A stretch of DNA of 64,000 nucleotides from Liopterus haemorrhoidalis (taxonomy: Eukaryota; Arthropoda; Insecta; Coleoptera; Dytiscidae): assembly GCA_963971575.1 (NCBI GenBank), contig OZ020617.1, positions 23,938,740 to 24,002,739 of the forward strand. The letters run 5' to 3'. Positions within the stretch are counted from its first letter, which is position 1. The number at the start of each line of letters is the position of its first letter. Positions 58,351-64,000 of this stretch are shown piece after piece. The notes beneath the pieces are model-generated. The model searched no databases, was not told the origin of the DNA, and worked only from the letters and a program-made list of their open reading frames with translations. Made by a program: the position numbers and the translations under genes.

Positions 58351-58667
58351 CGAATCGTGGTTATTGTCAAGTAAACGTTCGGCCGTGAGCACGTCGCAAG
58401 CCGACTGTTTCAACATGTCTCTGGGCGCAGGGCCTCTGTGGTGGTCCTGATGCCCCCGACGCTAACGGGGGCCCTCCACTGTCAGCTCAGCGACTGACAT
58501 TCCGGACGCGCCTGACTGTAGGCTCGACTGCTTGTTGGGATACCGTGCTCATCGGACGCACGTTATATGTCGCTTTGCCACCTCACATTTTGCCAGAAGG
58601 TTCGAGAGACTCATTCATTGCTCTGCTTGAAGCTGCTGAAGAGAAGCTCAACTGCCAACATGTCGTG
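58351..58667 (+). CDS. OAZ: Ornithine decarboxylase antizyme, exon 2 with +1 frameshift
   Basis: ORF1 continues ESWLLSSKRSAVSTSQADCF, then NMSLGAGPLWWS, and stops at TGA 58448-58450 after 67 codons. The +1 frame (GAT at 58449) runs on for 73 codons to the donor GTG|GTAATT: DAPDANGGPPLSAQRL, then the core antizyme fold start LTFRTRLTVGSTACWDTVLI, GRTLYVALPPHILPEGSRDS, and FIALLEAAEEKLNCQHVV. LGAGPLWWSDAP around the shift and the LYV-x-LP / SK-x-x-F-x-x-LLE-type region are antizyme hallmarks. The exon is clearly GC-richer than its surroundings. The C-terminal ~80-90 residues, which contact ornithine decarboxylase, must lie on exons beyond 64000, since none was found before it. Confidence 0.95.
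58439..58451 (+). promoter_or_regulatory. OAZ: Programmed +1 ribosomal frameshift site
   Basis: TGG-TGG-TCC-TGA-T. The zero-frame stop TGA (58448-58450) follows TCC. Skipping the T at 58448 and reading GAT joins ORF1 to the downstream antizyme frame. TCC-TGA-T(G) is the conserved animal antizyme shift site, and shifting there is stimulated by polyamines. Zero-frame reading gives only a 67-residue product. Confidence 0.95.
58452..58499 (+). promoter_or_regulatory. OAZ: Two hairpins 3' of the frameshift site
   Basis: Stem 1: GCCCCCG (58452-58458) with CGGGGGC (58466-58472), 7 perfect GC pairs with loop ACGCTAA, starting one base after the TGA. Stem 2: TGTCAG (58480-58485) with CTGACA (58494-58499), loop CTCAGCGA. 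CGCT in loop 1 is complementary to AGCG in loop 2. A 3' RNA structure stimulates shifting in vertebrate and some invertebrate antizymes. The specific fold here is my prediction. Confidence 0.65.
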
Positions 58668-58893
58668 GTAATTATCATTTACCATTTATAGTCTTAGATC
58701 TGTCATTCCTGATATTTCTTTCATAAAAACAGGGACCTTTAAAAAATCATTCATTTGAAGATCGTCACTTGCAATAACGGTGTAAAAATTATTACGGTAT
58801 TAAGGCTTATACCATTATTGCACCAGCGTTTTTTTTTTTTTTTTTTATTCAATAGTGTTATCCGCGCATACTCATTGTATTTAATATGTTAGC

Positions 58894-59533
58894 CAGTGGT
58901 TCCCAAACTGTTTCGGTCAGGGCTTCGAACCGTTATTTTTTTCGTTCCGGTTCAATTAAAAAAAAAATATCGGTTCGGTTCCGGTTTTCGTTCCAGCAAA
59001 TATAACGGTTTTTTCGGTTTTTGGTTCAGTTCCGAGTGATAAATTTTTAAATTCTTTTATTTGTATTGGAAATTTATTTACCCCCCCCCCCCCTCCCCCC
59101 GAAATAATAGTAGCGCATTTATTTCTTACTTTTCAGTTAAAAAAATTACGATTTTTTTCTGCTTATCAGTTTAAAAAATAATCTTAAATAAAATGTATTT
59201 TATATTCACTCACATAAACATTATCTGAACCGAAATAAACCGATATTTTTTTTCGGTTCAGTTCCGGTTTTCGTTCCGACAAAAATAACGGTTTTTTTCG
59301 GTTCAGTTTCGGTTCGAAGCCCTGGTTTCGGTTCCCGGCGCCATTAATGTATCGGAAATTTTCCACGGCGCCCCAAGTCAAAACATTGGTCTAACTAACG
59401 CAGTTGCAGGAATATTGGAATATTTTCGTGGCCCCCAAAGTCAAAACATTGGTCTAACTAACGAGGTTGGAGGAATATTGGAATACTTTCGCGGCGCCCC
59501 AGTGTGCCGCGGCGCACAGTTTGGGAATCGCTG
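58894..59533. mobile_element. hAT-type element in antizyme intron, occupied
   Basis: CAGTGGTTCCCAAACTGTTT at the left and CGCACAGTTTGGGAATCGCTG at the right. It is interrupted at 58918-59324 by another hAT-type element. The right part also carries a tandem duplication of ~66 bp (CAAAACATTGGTCTAACTAA at about 59382 and 59442). Confidence 0.8.
58918..59324. mobile_element. Nested hAT-type MITE, 407 bp, perfect 8-bp duplication
   Basis: GTTTCGGT occurs exactly at 58910-58917 and 59325-59332. The ends are CAGGGCTTCGAACCG and CGGTTCGAAGCCCTG. Subterminal CGGTTC/GTTCCGG words are repeated many times at both sides. A C-rich run is at 59081-59100. Confidence 0.92.
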
Positions 59534-59968
59534 TGTTATATCTGGTCGTGATAATAACTGGTCGTGGGTGTCAGCTCTTACGGTTCACAGTTCACACTAA
59601 TGTGCTCTATTATTTTTTTTTCGAAAAAAATAAAATCGCGTCAAAATAAAAAGTTTAAAAAATAATTTTTGATTGTTAATTTAGTCATCTAATCCTTTCA
59701 TGTAAAGCACCGTGTTAATTTTAACGAAATAGTAACAATTTTGAACCATACAAAAAACCAAAAAAACAAACTTAGCCTATTATTCCGGTTCCCATCAATT
59801 TGGAATATTATGATTTTTTTATTTTAAACTAGCTTCGCTTGAAAATGGGGTCGATTTCGTTCGAAGACAAAAGTTTTATGGTCCATTTATCGCGAAAATC
59901 GCTCCAGTGTATTGTTTTTCCAAAAATGTAATGTTCATTAATTCAATTCCATTAAAAAACAAAACAAT
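59534..59968. other. Noncoding
   Basis: A+T-rich; nothing recognised. Confidence 0.5.
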
Positions 59969-61025
59969 TTTTAGGGTTTTGTAGGTATGACCAAAAAACC
60001 CTTATATCGTCATTTTGTCGTCTGTCTGTCTGTCTGTCTGGTCGGTAAAAATTGTAGCCAAACGGCTAAACCTAGAGAGTTCAAATTTGGCATGCTTGTA
60101 CAACATTTTGACCCGCACATAGGAAAAATACTAAAACATCTAAAAAACATATCCCCCTAAAAATATAAACAAATATGTGCTCAACGAAAAAAAAAAAAAA
60201 TATTTTTTTAAAATTCTGAGTAGGGTATCAAATGAAAGCCCTTAGTACGTGGATTAACGATCAAAATTTTATTTTTGCAAAATAAATTATTTTGACGCGA
60301 TTTTTGTCAAAATTGTGCAAAAAAATTTTTGTCCCACACCCTGTAGCCCAGATGGTTTAAACTAAAAATCTGAAAAAATTCTAAGTAATGTATATTGGTG
60401 TGAATCGGAATAGTACAACAGGAATTTTTGATCAGATTATGTTTTCGGAAAATAATGCATTTTCTGTGTTTTTAACCAAAATATGTTAAATATTTAATTC
60501 GCTATGTAACCAAGTTGATACGTCAGCGCTCATAGCGATGTGCGTTTAGTCATTGGTTTTCTAATTTGTTTAACAGGTAACTTGCAAACTAGAGTTCAAA
60601 TCCTGTCAATTTTAATTTTTTTGCAGTTTTCTTTTGTTTAAATTATTTTGTCAAAATTCTAGTTATATTTTGGTAAATGTTGCATTTAATTTTTAAAAGC
60701 GTAAATTTAATAACCAGTGGGAAGTGTTGAAATTATAATTTAATTCTGTTTGATGTATACGAAATCAGAGGGCGGGGCTAATGATTTAAGCAACCAATAG
60801 AAGCCGTAGGCGCAATTTTCAAAATCATAATGTACCTTGCTATGTAAAAAAAATACTGCACATATTTAGAAACTTAAACAATGGTATTAGGCATTTGAAT
60901 TAAAATTCATAAAAAAATATTTTGACATAAATTTTGTTTTGGCATCCCAAATAATGATCATTCAGTTATTAAATACCTGCAAAATCCTGAAATGTGTGAA
61001 AATTCACACTTCACATCAATTTTTT
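59969..61025 (+). repeat. Dispersed repeat T, copy C (~1.05 kb)
   Basis: It starts AGGGTTTTGTAGGTATGACC with the same GTCT run (60019-60040) and TAGCCAAACGGCTAAACCTA block as copy A, and ends with CCTGAAATGTGTGAAAATTC and CACTTCACATC. In the middle (about 60480-60640) the tRNA-Thr-like module of copies A and B is replaced by unrelated sequence that includes GAGTTCAAATCCTG, a B-box-like word. A second extra block lies at about 60740-60960. Confidence 0.7.
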
Positions 61026-61590
61026 TTTTTCCGATCGTTACAAATTTTTGGGCGATGTGGTACTTTTTCGTAGACTCTATTTTTGCTATGTGCGGGTCAA
61101 AAATTTGTATATGCATGCCAAATTTTTACTCTCTAGGCCCAGATGTTTGGCCATAATTTTTACCGTGCTGCCATACTGACACGTGAGTGTCGGCACAAGG
61201 CTTTCTTGGTTATAAGTAGGAAATTAAAAAAAAAAAAAAAACATTTATGCTTTGAGATATCAATCACAGACATTTCCCTTAAGTAACTGTTGAGTAAAAA
61301 ATTATCAATATGCTCGGGGAGAATTTACTAGACCGACGCCCGCCAGAGAAAGTATAATTCAATCTAGAAGATCATAAAAATGAAGCGATGCTATTGGTGA
61401 GGATAGTGAGAAAGAACTATTATCTTGTTTCACTTGATCTAACCACAGCTGCTATATAAGCTTTATATACAAAACTCACTTACTTTTATCTGAATATTTT
61501 CAAATGTAACAAACACAGATAAAAACTAGGGACGTATCTTGGGCATGAGAGCTTCTCATGTTCTCTCACAGATGTCACTGAATTTTATAT

Positions 61591-61774
61591 ATAGGCTATT
61601 CCAAACCATTAAGCGGAACTAAATGAAATTTAAATTTTCTCAAGTTGTCACTAGTTCTCCTTTTATATATTGAAGTTCGCTTTTCCTAAACAAAATGATC
61701 AAAAGCTTCAATCAATCGGTAAAATTTACTAGAATTGAACATCTAGTTCTGCTTAAACCAAAGAAACCGCCTAT
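61591..61774. mobile_element. Diverged member of MITE family N (~184 bp)
   Basis: ATAGGCTATTCCAAACCATT at the left and AACCAAAGAAACCGCCTAT at the right, with GCGGAACTA and TAGTTCTGC inside them. Confidence 0.55.
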
Positions 61775-61801
61775 AGAACTGTATGAAATAGATGGTAACC
61801 A

Positions 61802-63067
61802 GACAACTGGGGCCGTAAGTCAATTCGGGCCGTTCACAATTGGGGCTTTTCACAACTGGGGCCATTAACAACTAGGGCGATGGACAATTCGGGCCGTACA
61901 CAATTGGGGCTTTTCACTACAGGGGCGATGGACAATTCGGGCGGTTCACAATTGGGGCTTTTGACAACTGGGGCCATAACTATAAGAGCTACCGTCTTCT
62001 TTTGTTTAAAATAAAAAATAATTATTTAACAAGTTATTTAACATAAATTAAATTGCGTGTTCTTTTGAAAAAAAAAATATTTTAATGGTTTGATTAAGTA
62101 CATTTTGGTGGGAATTAAAATAAATTAAAAAAATTGTATTTTAAGGGTTAGATTAAGTAAAATTTAGTGTTCTTTTGACTATATAAATAAAAAATGTATT
62201 TTAAGGGTTGGCTTAAGTAAATTTAAGTGTTCTTTTGAATAAATAAATAAAAAATGTATTTAATTTTAGAAGTAAATATTTTGTAACTAAATTTAATTAA
62301 TATGAGTCAACTACGAGAAAATCAGTTATTTTTTGTTTGACTATTTGATTTTCCTAGTTTTTTTTTTTGTACATAGGTATTTTATGTATTTCATTTATAT
62401 AAAACGGGCAAAATTTTCTAGATAAACATAATAAAAATTAAAAATTGATAATACTTACCTATCATGTCTAATGTGACTAAATTTTCAAATACATAATCTT
62501 CGTAATATTTGCTGCTTTGAGATTCTCACCGATCGTAAAATTTTATTAGAATATTATCTTCGAATGCACGTGTACATAAACATTTTCTATTGGTTCAGAA
62601 TTTAATGAGTGCGGGGAATATATAGTCAAAAGAGCACCAAATTTTACTTAATATAACTCTTAAAATACAATTTCTTTTTAATCAAATGGTCACGAAAATT
62701 TTCTTAAGCTAACCCTTAAAATACAATTTTTTTATTTATTCTAATTCCCACCAAAATGTACTTAATCAAACCATTAAAATATTTTTTATCAAAAGAACAC
62801 GCAATTTAATTTATGCCAACTTTTAAAATAATTATTTTTTATTTTAAACAAAAGAAGACTCTAGCTCTTATAGTTATGGCCCCAGTTGTCAAAAGCCCCA
62901 ATTGTAAACGGCCCGAATTGTCCATCGCCCCAGTTGTTAATGGCCCCAGTTGTGAAAAGCACCAATTGTGTACGGCCCGAATTGTCCATCGCCCCAGTTG
63001 TTAATGATCCCAGTTGTGAAAAGCCCCAATTGTGAACGGCCCGAATTGTCTTACAGCCCCAGTTGTC
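61802..63067. mobile_element. Foldback element with tandem-repeat arms, 1.27 kb
   Basis: Both arms are arrays built from GACAACTGGGGCC, CAATTCGGGCCGTTCACAAT, GGGGCTTTTCACAACTGGGG and GGGCGATGGACAATTCGGGC. The left array (61802-61980) faces its inverted counterpart (about 62876-63067). The pairing continues inward (AAGAGCTA, CTTCTTTTGTTTAAAATAAA and complements), leaving a central region near 62280-62600 that is mostly unpaired. The flanks ATGGTAACC and ATGGAACC may be an imperfect ~8-bp target duplication. The ORFs across the arrays are by-products. Confidence 0.82.
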
Positions 63068-64000
63068 ATGGAACCGAAATAGATAATATATTTGTTTATC
63101 CATTCTTTGTCTATCAATTGGCATGTAAAGTTTCGTGAACTGTACTATAAAAATTACAAGTACGAAAAAGGAATAGTGAAAACAATTTTTAGGTGTCTGT
63201 GGAAAACATTTTTTGTGTTTTTAGTTTCTGCCATTTATACGCCTTTCAGTAGTCATAACAATAAAAAATTGATATTATAAAAATTGAAAAACAAAACATA
63301 AATATAATTCAAGTTGATAACAAGAGCGTAAACAAATGTGTGTAATGTGAAGATCTTCCAAAATATTTTCATTTTTAAGACATATTAGACCAGGCATTAT
63401 AGCACCACGTCACTGATTCGCCCCAAGATCATATTCCATGTACAATTTTTGTTTGTTTGTTGCACGTAGCTTTCCAAGAATTTTAATTATCCAGCTTATC
63501 AGCTACATACGTCAGCTTAGATTATTTTGCATTGTAGCAAATATACTGATACAAACGTTGATTAATATGACCTTATGTTTCTTTTGTATTATAATTTCGA
63601 TATATTCTAACCGGGATTTAAAACTTATTTTGCTGACGTGACTGAACGGGATCAGTAGTATAGCAACGACCTTGTGATGTTAGTAAAGTATTTCTCGTAT
63701 GTTGGAATTCCGTTATATTATGACGAAATAATACAGTATTTTTTGAAATTATGATAATTTAGAATTACTAGGAATTTTATTTTCTAGGCTTAAAATTATA
63801 ACAAAAATCTAAATGATAAACATAACTAGTTTTTTACTGGAGCATGTCAGGAACAGAATCCAGTTTGCAATACAATGATTTCTCAATCGTCTTGAAAGAG
63901 AACAGTTGTTAGTAACTAGTAACTTTTATTTAACAAGATATACAAGTTTTTTCTTCTATATTTATCAATTGAAATTCACAACTTTACTAGTAGTATGAAA
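63068..64000. other. Noncoding, no gene recognised
   Basis: A+T-rich with short domain-free ORFs; no antizyme exon and no clear repeat. Confidence 0.5.

Larger units (their letters stand above)
58668..64000 (+). other. OAZ: Antizyme intron 2 (extends beyond window)
   Basis: It begins GTAATT at 58668. No matching 3' antizyme exon was found to the right edge. It contains hAT, repeat T and foldback elements. Confidence 0.7.

Noticed and set aside
62861..63124. Minus-strand frame with repeated Asn-Trp-Gly words
   Set aside because: It is the translation of the tandem GACAACTGGGGC array in a foldback element.
58668..64000. Third antizyme exon
   Set aside because: No frame with the conserved C-terminal antizyme block and an AG acceptor in phase 0 was found; probably right of the window.

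Overview
The window is A+T-rich eukaryotic DNA, most likely from an insect. Long introns are packed with DNA transposons, MITEs, non-LTR retrotransposon fragments and tRNA-like modules, and the two conserved host genes have clean GT-AG introns. I cannot fix the order. There is nothing bacterial, no CRISPR, no rRNA, and no tRNA gene I believe is functional.

Host gene 1 is a plus-strand ACBD5 orthologue, a peroxisomal acyl-CoA-binding, tail-anchored membrane protein. Four exons are visible: 3949-4141 (most of the acyl-CoA-binding domain), 30590-30813, 41141-41274 (acidic tract ending in a FFAT-like VAP-binding motif) and 49873-50253 (coiled coil, C-terminal membrane anchor, stop). All splice phases agree and give about 309 residues. 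The first coding exon was not found and probably lies left of the window. The introns of about 26, 10 and 8.6 kb are mostly transposon sequence.

Host gene 2 is a plus-strand ornithine decarboxylase antizyme, with a TATA box near 56566, exon 1 from the ATG at 56669 to 56772, and a strikingly GC-rich exon 2 at 58351-58667. Exon 2 holds the +1 programmed ribosomal frameshift site TCC-TGA-T. Two strong hairpins with complementary loops follow it directly. The C-terminal exons were not seen before the right edge. The two genes are neighbours on one strand, about 6.2 kb apart, and I see no functional link between them.

Mobile DNA, left to right: a 2.2 kb TIR element holding a nested Tc1/mariner-like copy, with its unoccupied sister at 18.7-20.0 kb; dispersed repeats with tRNA-Thr-like modules (5.5, 15.5, 60 kb); a LINE fragment split by a mariner remnant (21.6-23.6 kb); a second LINE with RT motifs (23.6-25.2 kb); hAT elements with 8-bp target duplications (27.9, 37.9 kb and one nested at 58.9 kb); a catalytically dead mariner (29.2-30.3 kb); a G-rich minisatellite (33.8-34.5 kb); a pogo-like transposase split by a piggyBac-type MITE (43.2-44.1 kb); a three-level nested insertion (53.4-54.4 kb); and foldback structures at 37.2, 41.5, 42.3 and 61.8 kb. 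Several nested insertions can be dated relative to each other because an empty copy of the host repeat lies in the same window.
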